Below are positions 15,936-24,892 of a DNA stretch of 46,198 nt, piece by piece (position 1 is the first letter of the stretch; every line of letters starts with the position of its first letter). The position numbers and the translations under genes were made by a program. Under the pieces are notes generated by a model. It had not been told where the DNA came from. It did no database searches and saw nothing but the letters and a program-made list of their open reading frames with translations. This stretch comes from an uncultured Bacteroidota bacterium. Its GTDB lineage: Bacteria; Bacteroidota; Bacteroidia; Bacteroidales; UBA12481. The stretch covers positions 1 to 46,198 of the forward strand of contig CAIXKO010000530.1 of assembly GCA_903919925.1 (NCBI GenBank), written 5' to 3'.

Positions 15936-18900
15936 ATGTCGACAATTCGAAAAACTTCTGCCTTTTCAATCCTGGTTATCTCGATGATACTTATGATCAT
16001 CGGTGCAGCCTTGATTCCCAGACTCCCTGTGCATTTGCAGCCGACCCGGACTATGAAGTCTTTAAGTGTCAGATATTCATGGTCTGGGGCTTCTCCCAGG
16101 TTGATAGAGCAAGAAGTAACTGCACCATTGGAAGGGCTTTTGAATACCATCCGAGGTGTAACTAAAATATCTTCGTCTTCAGGGAACGGAAGTGGGTACA
16201 TCAATCTGGCGTTTGATAAGAATGCCGATATGGATGCCATGCGGTTCGAAGTGGCTTCCAAGGTGCGAGAGATCTTTCCACGATTGCCTGACTGGGTTAG
16301 CTATCCGGTCATCTCTTCATACAGCAACGCCACCGAGGAAAAAACACTGCTGACATATACCCTGAATGCACCGGCAAGCCCGAGATTGATCCAGAAATAT
16401 GCCGTAGAATCCATCAAACCAAAACTTTCCAATATCCAAGGATTATACAATATTGAAGTTTTCGGAGCCATGCCTATGGAGTGGGAGTTGGAATATGATG
16501 AAGAGAAACTGAGTCAAATAGGGCTTTCACGCATTGATATACGGTTGGCGCTTGAAAGTTACTTTCATAAACAAGTGATCGGAATGGGATTCGATCGTGA
16601 AGATGCCTTGGGCCTGGAATCGCCTAAAAGTGTTTCCCTACAAACGATTACCTCAAAGGATGGTTCCTGGCAGAATATACCGGTGGCCTCGGTCGAAGGG
16701 TGGATACTCAGGATCAGTGATCTGTGCAGGATTCGATATGTGGAACAAGAACCGACCGGCTATTACCGGATCAATGGCAACAATACCATAAACCTTGTAT
16801 TTACAGCGGAAAAGGATGCAAACAGCTTGCAGGTCGCTGACGATATCAAGAAGGAACTCATCGCCCTCTCGTCCACTTTCCCACGTGGATATTTCATGTT
16901 ACTCAGTTCCGATTCCACAGAATTTATCCGCGATGAAATCCAAAAGGTGGTCCGAAGGACACTTTTCTCGTTCGGTATCCTGATGCTTTTCGTCCTGATT
17001 ACCAGTCGCAGGCTCCGATACCTTTTAATCATTTTTATCAGCCTGATATCCAATTTATTGATCGCCGCCATTTTGTTTTACCTGTTCAAGGTGGAGATTA
17101 ACCTCTATTCCATGGCGGGGATAACCGTCTCGCTGGGGATCATCATCGACAACACGATCATCATGGTGGATCACCTCCGGACCAAAGGGAACCGTAAGGT
17201 ATTCCTGGCCATCCTTGCAGCCACTGCCACTACGATAGGCGCCTTATCTGTAATTCAGTTCATGGGTGAGCAGCTGCGCCTTCAACTGAAAGACTTCTCG
17301 GCAGTCATGATTTTGAGTCTTACCGTTTCAATGGCGGTGGCGCTGTTCCTGGTTCCTGCCCTGATGGAGTTGATCGGCCTTAAACCCGGCCAACAGGGTC
17401 GCAGGCCGAAGAGTCTGAGGTTTGCAGCTAAATTCAGCAGGCTATATCAGCCATTCATCGGTTTCTCGCAGCGGCACCGGTGGATATTCATCATTCTGGC
17501 CATTTTGATTTTTGGGCTTCCGGTTGGCAAACTGCCAACTAAGATGGATGGTGAAAAATGGTACCATAAATTGTATCGTGGCACTTTAGCCAGCGAGACC
17601 TATGTCCAGAAGATCAAGCCAGTTTCCGATAAGGTTCTTGGAGGTACTTTACGCTTGTTTAATACCAAGGTTTTCTCCCGTTACCGTTATCGTGAACCTG
17701 AACGGACCGCCATCAATATCACGGTGGCGCTGCCGCAAGGCGCTACCCTACGGCAAATGAACGATCTGATGGTTGAAGTGGAAAGTTATTTGAAGGATTA
17801 TAAACAGATCGACCAGTTTGTGACCAGCATCAATAGCGCCCGCTCTGCCTCGATGAGCATCAATTTCAAACCTGAATTTGAGATGGGTGCATTTCCGTAT
17901 GTCCTATACAGTCAATTAAATGACCTGGCCAACAAGCTGACCGCCCCAGACTGGAGCGTTGTCGGTGTTGGACAATACTTCAATAATTCCTTGTCTGAAC
18001 AGGTGGGTTCGCAACAGATTGATCTGTTGGGATACAACTATGAGGAACTCATGAAATTCGCCGAGCTGGTTAAGAAAAAAGTGGCTGAACATCCCCGAGC
18101 TTCCAAGTTTGATATAGTCAGTACGTTAAGCAATTCATATTATTGGGGACAGCGCGATCCCCTGTACGAGTATGTTATTTCAATGGATCCGGAGAAACTC
18201 AAGCTTAAGAATATTTCGCCGGTACAGGTCTATTCTTATCTTCAAGGCTATGGAATCAACCAATCTTCAGATGCCCGTCTGTTTGTGAATGGTGCCTACG
18301 AACCGGTCAGGCTAAAATCCGTGCAATCCGATCGGTTTGATGTTTGGATGATGGGCCACACACCCATATCAAACGGAGAAACTATGATCCGACTGGACAA
18401 CCTGGGGGATCGCCGAAAGGAAGGGATCAACAAGGCCATCTGCAAGGAAGACCAGCAATACCGGTTAACGGTAGCCTATGATTTTATCGGGGCATCCAAA
18501 CTGGCTGAGCTGCACCGGCAGAAAGTGATTGATGAGGTTTCTGGCCTGCTGCCCATCGGTTATTCTATCAAGGAAACGGACCGCCACTATTGGGAACGGG
18601 AAGCAAACAGGCAATTTCTCCTGATCATCCTGGTAATCGTAATCATTTATCTGATTTGCGCCATTCTGCTTGAATCATTGATTCAACCGTTAGCGGTAGT
18701 CGCCATGATCCCGATCTCCTTTGTGGGACTTTTCCTTACTTTTTTTGTTTTTAACCTGAGCTTCGACCAGGGAGGTTTCGCGGCATTTATTCTGTTAAGC
18801 GGAATTGTCGTAAACGCAGCACTATATATATTAAGTGATTACAATCATTACCTGAAGGATGCTGCAAGAAACTTAACTCCTGCCCGGCTATATATCAAAT

Positions 18901-19112
18901 CTTACCAGGGTAAAATCATTCCGATTGCCTTAACCGTTCTGGCAACCGTATTGGGTTTAGTGCCATTTATTATGGACGGTGAGGATGAAGCTTTCTGGTT
19001 TGCTCTTGCAGCCGGAACCATGGGGGGATTGATTTTCTCGGTTCTGGCTATCATGATATTCATGCCCGCATTTCTTCCGCTGAAGCCTAAACATCGGAAA
19101 CATTTGAGATGA
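15936..19112 (+). CDS. RND efflux transporter permease, first subunit (1058 aa)
   Basis: Inner-membrane proton-driven export pump subunit of the AcrB/HAE1 superfamily. It has the RND plan: TM1 at the N-terminus (FSILVISMILMIIGAALIP), a large periplasmic porter domain, TM2-TM6 around residues 340-480, a second porter loop, and TM8-TM12 near the C-terminus. The TM4 motif reads LGIIIDNTIIMVDH, so the second of the paired aspartates used for proton relay in AcrB is Asn here. The TM10 stretch is SGIVVNAALYILSDY. The track start is a TTG at 15930; I prefer ATG 15936. It is followed 21 bp later by the adaptor. A second permease with an intact DD pair lies downstream, suggesting a mixed-subunit pump. 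The substrate is unknown. Confidence 0.88.
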   Translation: MSTIRKTSAFSILVISMILMIIGAALIPRLPVHLQPTRTMKSLSVRYSWSGASPRLIEQEVTAPLEGLLNTIRGVTKISSSSGNGSGYINLAFDKNADMDAMRFEVASKVREIFPRLPDWVSYPVISSYSNATEEKTLLTYTLNAPASPRLIQKYAVESIKPKLSNIQGLYNIEVFGAMPMEWELEYDEEKLSQIGLSRIDIRLALESYFHKQVIGMGFDREDALGLESPKSVSLQTITSKDGSWQNIPVASVEGWILRISDLCRIRYVEQEPTGYYRINGNNTINLVFTAEKDANSLQVADDIKKELIALSSTFPRGYFMLLSSDSTEFIRDEIQKVVRRTLFSFGILMLFVLITSRRLRYLLIIFISLISNLLIAAILFYLFKVEINLYSMAGITVSLGIIIDNTIIMVDHLRTKGNRKVFLAILAATATTIGALSVIQFMGEQLRLQLKDFSAVMILSLTVSMAVALFLVPALMELIGLKPGQQGRRPKSLRFAAKFSRLYQPFIGFSQRHRWIFIILAILIFGLPVGKLPTKMDGEKWYHKLYRGTLASETYVQKIKPVSDKVLGGTLRLFNTKVFSRYRYREPERTAINITVALPQGATLRQMNDLMVEVESYLKDYKQIDQFVTSINSARSASMSINFKPEFEMGAFPYVLYSQLNDLANKLTAPDWSVVGVGQYFNNSLSEQVGSQQIDLLGYNYEELMKFAELVKKKVAEHPRASKFDIVSTLSNSYYWGQRDPLYEYVISMDPEKLKLKNISPVQVYSYLQGYGINQSSDARLFVNGAYEPVRLKSVQSDRFDVWMMGHTPISNGETMIRLDNLGDRRKEGINKAICKEDQQYRLTVAYDFIGASKLAELHRQKVIDEVSGLLPIGYSIKETDRHYWEREANRQFLLIILVIVIIYLICAILLESLIQPLAVVAMIPISFVGLFLTFFVFNLSFDQGGFAAFILLSGIVVNAALYILSDYNHYLKDAARNLTPARLYIKSYQGKIIPIALTVLATVLGLVPFIMDGEDEAFWFALAAGTMGGLIFSVLAIMIFMPAFLPLKPKHRKHLR

Positions 19113-19133
19113 TTAAAACAAAACAAACTTGAT

Positions 19134-20225
19134 ATGAAAAACCTGATCCACTACCTCCTGGTTTTATGTCTTGTAAGCAGCGCACCAGCTTGCAAGAAGA
19201 AGACGGAGAACAAATTCGGTAATAAACTTGGTGATATCGGAGCTAAAGCCGATCCCATCAAGGTGGAAGGCCAGCTCATTGAATACGGCGACTTTCCGAT
19301 CGAATTGGTGAGCAACGGCAAACTGGAAGCCTTTCATAAGGCATCGCTAAAATTCAGAAACAGCGAGAAGGTAGTTAAGATTCATTGCCAGAACGGTGAC
19401 TGGGTAGAAGAAGGAAAACTCATTGCGGAGCTGGACAATCAGATGGAAAAACTGGATCTGGAACAGGCAAATCTGCGGTTGGAGAAAGTTAAACTCGATC
19501 GGCTCGACCTGATTGTCAGTCACCAGGTGGGAGCCAAGCGTCCGGAGGATGTTTCCCCTAATGCCCTTAATGCCTTTAATATCAAAGTGGGATACCGGGA
19601 AACGGAGCTTGCGTACGAACAGGCTCAGATTCGTTATGCATATAGCCGGTTGATTGCACCCATTTCTGGTCGCATTGCTGGTCTGGAATGCCAGGAACAA
19701 AACTTTCCGGCAGGCGACAAACCTTTTTGTTGGTTGCTTAACGATAAGGAGTTTTATGTCGTATTCCCTGTGATGGAAAACGAAATAGCAAGGTTGCGGG
19801 TTGGACAGGAAGTATCTGTGAAACCATTTGCAATTGACTCTGTAACATACACAGGCCGGATCGTTGAGATCGATCCCATGATTGATATACATGGAAATGT
19901 TAGGATCAAGGCTCGTATACCCAATACTGACGGCCGATTGGTTGAAGGTATGAATGTTAAGGCGCTGATCAGGGATAAGGTTGCCGGCGGGCTGATCGTT
20001 CCAAAGGAAGCCGTTGTGCTCCGCAACAATCAGCAGGTTGTTTTCTCGCTTCTCAATGGCCGCTCCTACTGGAATTACGTGGAATCCGACCTCGAAAACT
20101 CCACGAGCTACACCATTCGCGTTGTCAAGGCGGGTATATTGAAAGCCGGTGATACCATTATCACTAAAGGGAATCTTAACCTGGCGAATGATGCCGAACT
20201 GGAATTTAAGTTCAATGCAAAATGA
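19134..20225 (+). CDS. RND efflux periplasmic adaptor lipoprotein (363 aa)
   Basis: Membrane fusion protein that links the RND permease to an outer-membrane channel. The lipoprotein signal MKNLIHYLLVLCLVSSAPAC places the lipid-modified Cys at residue 20. Next come the barrel-sandwich (lipoyl-like) halves, VKIHCQNGDWVEEGKLIAEL and APISGRIAGLECQ, separated by a short helical hairpin, then the beta-barrel (GQEVSVKPFA) and membrane-proximal domain (GLIVPKEAVV). The length is normal for the HlyD_2/MFP family. It is sandwiched between the two permease genes, 21 bp after the first. No TolC-type channel gene is present in the window, so the outer-membrane partner must be encoded elsewhere. Confidence 0.88.
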   Translation: MKNLIHYLLVLCLVSSAPACKKKTENKFGNKLGDIGAKADPIKVEGQLIEYGDFPIELVSNGKLEAFHKASLKFRNSEKVVKIHCQNGDWVEEGKLIAELDNQMEKLDLEQANLRLEKVKLDRLDLIVSHQVGAKRPEDVSPNALNAFNIKVGYRETELAYEQAQIRYAYSRLIAPISGRIAGLECQEQNFPAGDKPFCWLLNDKEFYVVFPVMENEIARLRVGQEVSVKPFAIDSVTYTGRIVEIDPMIDIHGNVRIKARIPNTDGRLVEGMNVKALIRDKVAGGLIVPKEAVVLRNNQQVVFSLLNGRSYWNYVESDLENSTSYTIRVVKAGILKAGDTIITKGNLNLANDAELEFKFNAK

Positions 20226-20251
20226 ACTCACCAGGCAACCTGAATAGTACC

Positions 20252-20277
20252 CCCCTAACCCCCCTGAAACAGGGGGG
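20252..20277. repeat. C/G hairpin repeat in the RND operon
   Basis: Between the adaptor and the second permease lies the sequence cccccctaacccccctgaaacagggggg. It forms a perfect 7-bp stem (cccccct 20259-20265, agggggg 20271-20277) with a gaaac loop. It has no U-tract, so it is not a standard terminator. C-rich units of this form recur between genes in various Bacteroidota, and I read it as a dispersed intergenic repeat; an mRNA-processing or attenuation role within the operon is possible. Confidence 0.55.
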
Positions 20278-20340
20278 AATGAGCACTGATGCGACTTTCC
20301 TGTCCGGCACACGATACCCAGTAAACGATAACCGATACCC

Positions 20341-23300
20341 ATGGTAAACTTCCTCATCCACCGCCCGATCGCAGTAATCATGTCCTTTCTGGCTATCCTG
20401 TTTCTGGGAGTGGTCACCATTTTCCAGCTGCCAGTTTCTCTGATGCCGAATATCGACATTCCGGAGATAACCGTTCAGGCTACCTATCTGGGAATCCCGG
20501 CCCGCGAAATGGAAAACTCCGTGTCAACACCGATTCGTCAGCAATTGATGCAAGTGGCACATCTGGAGGATATCGAGAGTGAAACACGGGATGGGTACAG
20601 CATTATCCGGATGAAATTCACACACGGCACTGATATCAACTATGCCTACATCGAATGCAATGAAAAGATCGACGATGCCATGAACCAATTGCCCCGGGGT
20701 TTCGACCGACCGAGGGTGGTAAAGGCATCTGCTACGGATATCCCGGTTTTCAACCTGATGATCACCCAGAAATCGGAATGGGCCGATCCGGAAAAAATGG
20801 TGGAATTGAGCGAATTCGTGCAATCGGTGATCCTCAAGCGCATCGAGCAGCTGCCAGAAGTGGCGATGGTCGACATGACCGGCGCCATGGAACCGGAACT
20901 GGTGATTACTCCGGACCCGGAAAAACTCAAAAGTATCGGCATCACCGATCAGGATATACTGAACGCCCTCGAATCCAATAACACAAATATTGGTAACCTG
21001 ATGGTCAGGGACGGCTATTATCAATACCAGATCAAGTTCGCCAATTACCTGAAGGACGCGAAAGATATTGGCAATCTGTATATTGGAAAGAACGACCGGT
21101 TGATGCAATTGAAAGACCTGGCTAAGGTTGAAGTGCGGACGCAGGAACGTCGTGGTATCTTCATGAACAGGGAACGAACCGGACTCTGTCTGGCTATCAT
21201 TAAACAGGCTGATGCCCGCATGGCTGATATGAGAAGCGAGATCAATAAGATGATCACCGCTTACCGGATTGAATATCCGCATCTTGATTTTGAAATTGAA
21301 AAAGATCAGACCACCATCCTCTCCTATTCGATGGGCAATCTCACCCAAAGCCTTTGGCTGGGCGGATTGCTGGCTATGCTGGTGATGTTCTTGTTTCTGA
21401 AGGATTTTCGGTCGCCGGTATTGATCGCTTTTTCGGTACCGATATCGGTAATCGTCAGTTTGCTGTTATTTTATTTACTCGGAATGTCCATCAATATCAT
21501 TTCCTTATCCGGATTGGTACTGGCGGTCGGGATGATGATCGATGATTCCATCATCGTGATCGACAACATCAACCAGTATCTGGATATGGGTGATCCCATT
21601 GATGTCGCGTGCGTGAAAGGAACCAACGAGGTAATTCGCCCGCTCATCTCGTCGTGTTTGACGACCTGCGCAGTTTTTATTCCGCTGGTCTTTTTGAGCG
21701 GCATAGCAGGAGCTTTGTTTTATGATCAGGCATTATCGATAACGATCGGATTATTGGCAGCCTTTCTGGTGTCCATCACTTTAATTCCAACTCTGTTCAG
21801 ACTTTTTTTTATCCGTAAACCCAAAGCGGCCTCCAATAATATTCTGGGCCGGATCAACCGGATCAATTACGAACATGTTTATGAGCAATCATTCAGTCAT
21901 GTTTTTAAGTACCGGACCATCTATCTGACGGTTTCAGCTTTGCTGGTTCTGGCCTGTTACCCTTTATACAAAATGTGCGGGGTCAGCCAGTTGCCCAAAC
22001 TCGAACAAACTGAGCTGGTGGCTCAGCTCGACTGGAATGAACCCATCCACGTGGAAGAGAATGCCCGGCGAGTGGGGCAGCTGGTGACGTCCCTGCCGGA
22101 TAGCCTGTTACAGTATTCATCGCTGGTGGGGGAACAGCAGTTTATCATCAATCGTGAAGCGGAAAGAACAGCGTCGGAATCCGAAATCTATTTCCGTTTG
22201 AACAATCCGGACTCAATCGATCAGGTGGCCGTGCACATCCGCGAATTCCTGTCTGCCAATTATCCGGTGGCCACCGTCAGCTTTCATCCGCCCGAAAATA
22301 TATTTGAGGCCATTTTTTCGGAAAAAATCCCTGAACTGCTAACACGCCTATCGAGCATGAAAGGTCAGGAGCAGCCTTCTCTTCAGGAGGTCTGGTCGTT
22401 CTCCGATTCTTTGGCAAGGAAGGAAAACCTTACTTTTGAACAGGTGCCGGTTCACGACCAGATTGTCATTGAGGTGGATCCCGAACGACTGCTTTTATAC
22501 AAAGTGAGTTTCGCGGCGGTAGCCGATCAGCTTCAGAAAGCGTTCAATCAGAAACGGCTGGGGGTATTGAAGACCTATCAGCGGTTTATCCCGATCCTCC
22601 TTGCCGATGTTCGCAGACCGGTAGCCGACATTATTCAGAATTCATTTGTACGGAACAGCGATGGAATCGATTATCCGCTTTCGGGGCTCGTTAATATCGG
22701 ACGGGAACAGCAGTACAAGACAATCAGGGCCTCTCGCAATGGGGAATATGTACCATTGGTGGCCAAAGCATCAACCCTTTCGGTTCCGGCAATCATTGAC
22801 AAGATCAAAGGTGGGATCAGGAATACCAGCGTTTTGCAGGCCGATTTTGATGGTACCTGGTTTCATCAGAAATTATTGATGAACCAACTGGCTGTTATTT
22901 TGGTGATCTCCCTTCTGCTTTTATACTTTATCCTGGCTGCCCAGTTTGAATCCTTTTCACAACCGCTGTTGGTTTTGATTGAACTGCCGATCGACCTTTC
23001 AGCCTCGCTTTTTATGCTCTGGTTATTCGGCGAAACCATCAACCTGATGTCGGCCATTGGAATCATTGTCATGTGCGGGATCATCATCAATGACTCGATC
23101 CTCAAGATCGATACGATCAACCGGACCCGGGCCGACGGATATAAAGTACTGGATGCCATTCATATTGCAGGCCAGCGACGATTGAAGCCAATCATCATGA
23201 CCACCTTGGCCATGATTCTGGAAATAGTTCCATTTCTGTTCTTCGGAGGTTTGGGTAACGATCTGCAACGACCGTTGGCACTCACGATTGTCGGTGGTTT

Positions 23301-23418
23301 AGCCATCGGAGCACTTGTCAGCTTGTACATTGTGCCAATCATTTACTGGTTGGTGTATAAGCATGAGGACAAAGAAGTCATGAAAGTCACCAACAGAGAT
23401 AACACCCAATTTCGATGA
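20341..23418 (+). CDS. RND efflux transporter permease, second subunit (1025 aa)
   Basis: Second AcrB/HAE1-type pump subunit. TM1 is at the N-terminus (IAVIMSFLAILFLGVVTIF), followed by the porter domain with the family-typical GIPAREMENSVSTPI and ATDIPVFNL stretches. The TM4 motif VGMMIDDSIIVIDN retains both aspartates of the proton-relay pair, and TM10 has CGIIINDSILKIDTINR. The gene is 115 bp after the adaptor, separated by a C/G hairpin. Only about a quarter of residues appear shared with the first permease, so the two are distinct subunits rather than a recent duplication. With the adaptor they form a three-gene exporter lacking its own outer-membrane channel. Confidence 0.88.
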   Translation: MVNFLIHRPIAVIMSFLAILFLGVVTIFQLPVSLMPNIDIPEITVQATYLGIPAREMENSVSTPIRQQLMQVAHLEDIESETRDGYSIIRMKFTHGTDINYAYIECNEKIDDAMNQLPRGFDRPRVVKASATDIPVFNLMITQKSEWADPEKMVELSEFVQSVILKRIEQLPEVAMVDMTGAMEPELVITPDPEKLKSIGITDQDILNALESNNTNIGNLMVRDGYYQYQIKFANYLKDAKDIGNLYIGKNDRLMQLKDLAKVEVRTQERRGIFMNRERTGLCLAIIKQADARMADMRSEINKMITAYRIEYPHLDFEIEKDQTTILSYSMGNLTQSLWLGGLLAMLVMFLFLKDFRSPVLIAFSVPISVIVSLLLFYLLGMSINIISLSGLVLAVGMMIDDSIIVIDNINQYLDMGDPIDVACVKGTNEVIRPLISSCLTTCAVFIPLVFLSGIAGALFYDQALSITIGLLAAFLVSITLIPTLFRLFFIRKPKAASNNILGRINRINYEHVYEQSFSHVFKYRTIYLTVSALLVLACYPLYKMCGVSQLPKLEQTELVAQLDWNEPIHVEENARRVGQLVTSLPDSLLQYSSLVGEQQFIINREAERTASESEIYFRLNNPDSIDQVAVHIREFLSANYPVATVSFHPPENIFEAIFSEKIPELLTRLSSMKGQEQPSLQEVWSFSDSLARKENLTFEQVPVHDQIVIEVDPERLLLYKVSFAAVADQLQKAFNQKRLGVLKTYQRFIPILLADVRRPVADIIQNSFVRNSDGIDYPLSGLVNIGREQQYKTIRASRNGEYVPLVAKASTLSVPAIIDKIKGGIRNTSVLQADFDGTWFHQKLLMNQLAVILVISLLLLYFILAAQFESFSQPLLVLIELPIDLSASLFMLWLFGETINLMSAIGIIVMCGIIINDSILKIDTINRTRADGYKVLDAIHIAGQRRLKPIIMTTLAMILEIVPFLFFGGLGNDLQRPLALTIVGGLAIGALVSLYIVPIIYWLVYKHEDKEVMKVTNRDNTQFR

Positions 23419-23499
23419 GCCTTATATACCTGTCAAATTATAAAGTATTGATAGCTGATTTTTGTCCGTATATTGCTTTGCCTTAATTAATTAAACAAA

Positions 23500-24840
23500 A
23501 TGAAAACCTTTAACAGCACGTCAATTAATCTCCTCAAATACGAACCGTTTATGAAATCAATCTTTAGGGGACTCATTTTACTGGCTTTGTTAGCCTGCGT
23601 GATTCAATCCCAGAATCCCTGCTCTGGACAGTCCAACCTTCCTGATACCGTGATTCTTAAGACAAAACTTGAGAAAGGATTAGGATTGATGTACTATCTG
23701 ACCGGCATAAATCACTTAAAGTTTAAGATCAAAGATTCCTTAAAATATGATGTCATTCTTCCGGCCAATATTAGTGACATCAAGCTTGCATTTGAGGTTA
23801 TCGATTATAACAGCTATTTTATTCAGAAGAGAGAAAAGGGTAAGGGAGTATCAGAATACTGGAAAGGACTCATTGCAGGACACAAGATTGATACAATAAA
23901 TGAACTTTCAACCAAGGAAAACTCTGTTTGTTTTCTTAAAGGCCTGAGAGGTAAGGAGGAAGTTTTCATTATTGATGAGAATAATAATAAGGACTTCAGG
24001 GATGACCCGATTAGGCTGGTTCAGAATATCGATGTTTTTTCAAAAGATAACCTAATCAAGTGTGCCTATACTATATACAATGGCAAAAAGTATGTTAAGG
24101 TGTCGTGCTGGATCAATATGGGTATTTGGGAAGGTGAAGATCTTTGCTACTTCACCAGCCAGCACCATTCGGTACAGTTTAAAGTTGGAAAATCCAGTTA
24201 TGATATTGATATAAAAATGTATGACTCAAGGTTCAATTTTGATAAACCCCAAATTGCTTTAATTGGAGGAAATGGAGTTAAGAGAGACACGGTCTTAGAA
24301 GGTGAATTCCTGCAAGTTGGAGAGTATTTAAAGTTAAAGGAGTGTGTATATAAATTTGCAGATCTTTCCAATGATGGTAGTTATTTAACCTTAGTCAGAG
24401 AGGATCATTACCAAGATATATCAGGGACACAAATCGGTGTTATCGCTCCGGCTTTTAAATGTCACACTACCGATGGCGATTCAATTTCATTGGAAGATTA
24501 CAAAGGCAGGAATGTCCTTCTGGCAAATATATCAGCTTGTTATTCGGTGCCAGGCAGTCAGGAAGTATACAAGGATCTGGCTGAAAAATACGGATCGAAG
24601 CTGGATATGATTGTGATTGATCGGGCTGGTGGATATTTAAAACAAATCGAAAACTATAACCTCCCGGGTAGGCTGGTTAATGCCGATACCCCAGATAATA
24701 AAGAGTTTGCAAAAAACTATCGTCCCGATTATTGCTCCCGCACCTGTTTTCTGATTGGTCCGGATGGCAGGATCGTCGACAAGTTTGAGATATTTGATTG
24801 GGAGAAAAACTTGCCAAAGCACCTTATCCCAAAGAATTGA
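23500..24840 (+). CDS. Secreted protein with C-terminal thioredoxin-like fold lacking CxxC (446 aa)
   Basis: The start may be ATG 23500, or ATG 23551, where a typical signal peptide begins (MKSIFRGLILLALLACVIQS). The first 300 residues are an unfamiliar beta-rich domain including FIIDENNNKDFRDD. From about residue 310 the sequence becomes a redoxin/TlpA-like fold: IGVIAPAFKCHTTDGDSISL, DYKGRNVLLANISA, and CFLIGPDGRIVDKFE. The usual active-site WCxxC is replaced by ISACYSVPG. The normal cis-Pro position instead has CSRTC, so it is probably not a standard oxidoreductase. It sits between the RND operon and the propeller array, in the same orientation as the first three propellers. Confidence 0.7.
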   Translation: MKTFNSTSINLLKYEPFMKSIFRGLILLALLACVIQSQNPCSGQSNLPDTVILKTKLEKGLGLMYYLTGINHLKFKIKDSLKYDVILPANISDIKLAFEVIDYNSYFIQKREKGKGVSEYWKGLIAGHKIDTINELSTKENSVCFLKGLRGKEEVFIIDENNNKDFRDDPIRLVQNIDVFSKDNLIKCAYTIYNGKKYVKVSCWINMGIWEGEDLCYFTSQHHSVQFKVGKSSYDIDIKMYDSRFNFDKPQIALIGGNGVKRDTVLEGEFLQVGEYLKLKECVYKFADLSNDGSYLTLVREDHYQDISGTQIGVIAPAFKCHTTDGDSISLEDYKGRNVLLANISACYSVPGSQEVYKDLAEKYGSKLDMIVIDRAGGYLKQIENYNLPGRLVNADTPDNKEFAKNYRPDYCSRTCFLIGPDGRIVDKFEIFDWEKNLPKHLIPKN

Positions 24841-24892
24841 TTTTTAAAGAAAAGAATAATCTCATTATTGGTCCTTTAGCAATATCTCAAAA

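Noticed and set aside
19347-20459. 370-aa minus-strand ORF
   Set aside because: It is antisense to the RND adaptor and the start of the second permease, both of which have strong family motifs.
20524-21348. 274-aa minus-strand ORF rich in His/Asp/Ile
   Set aside because: It is the antisense shadow of the second RND permease; its composition reflects the complement of the real frame.
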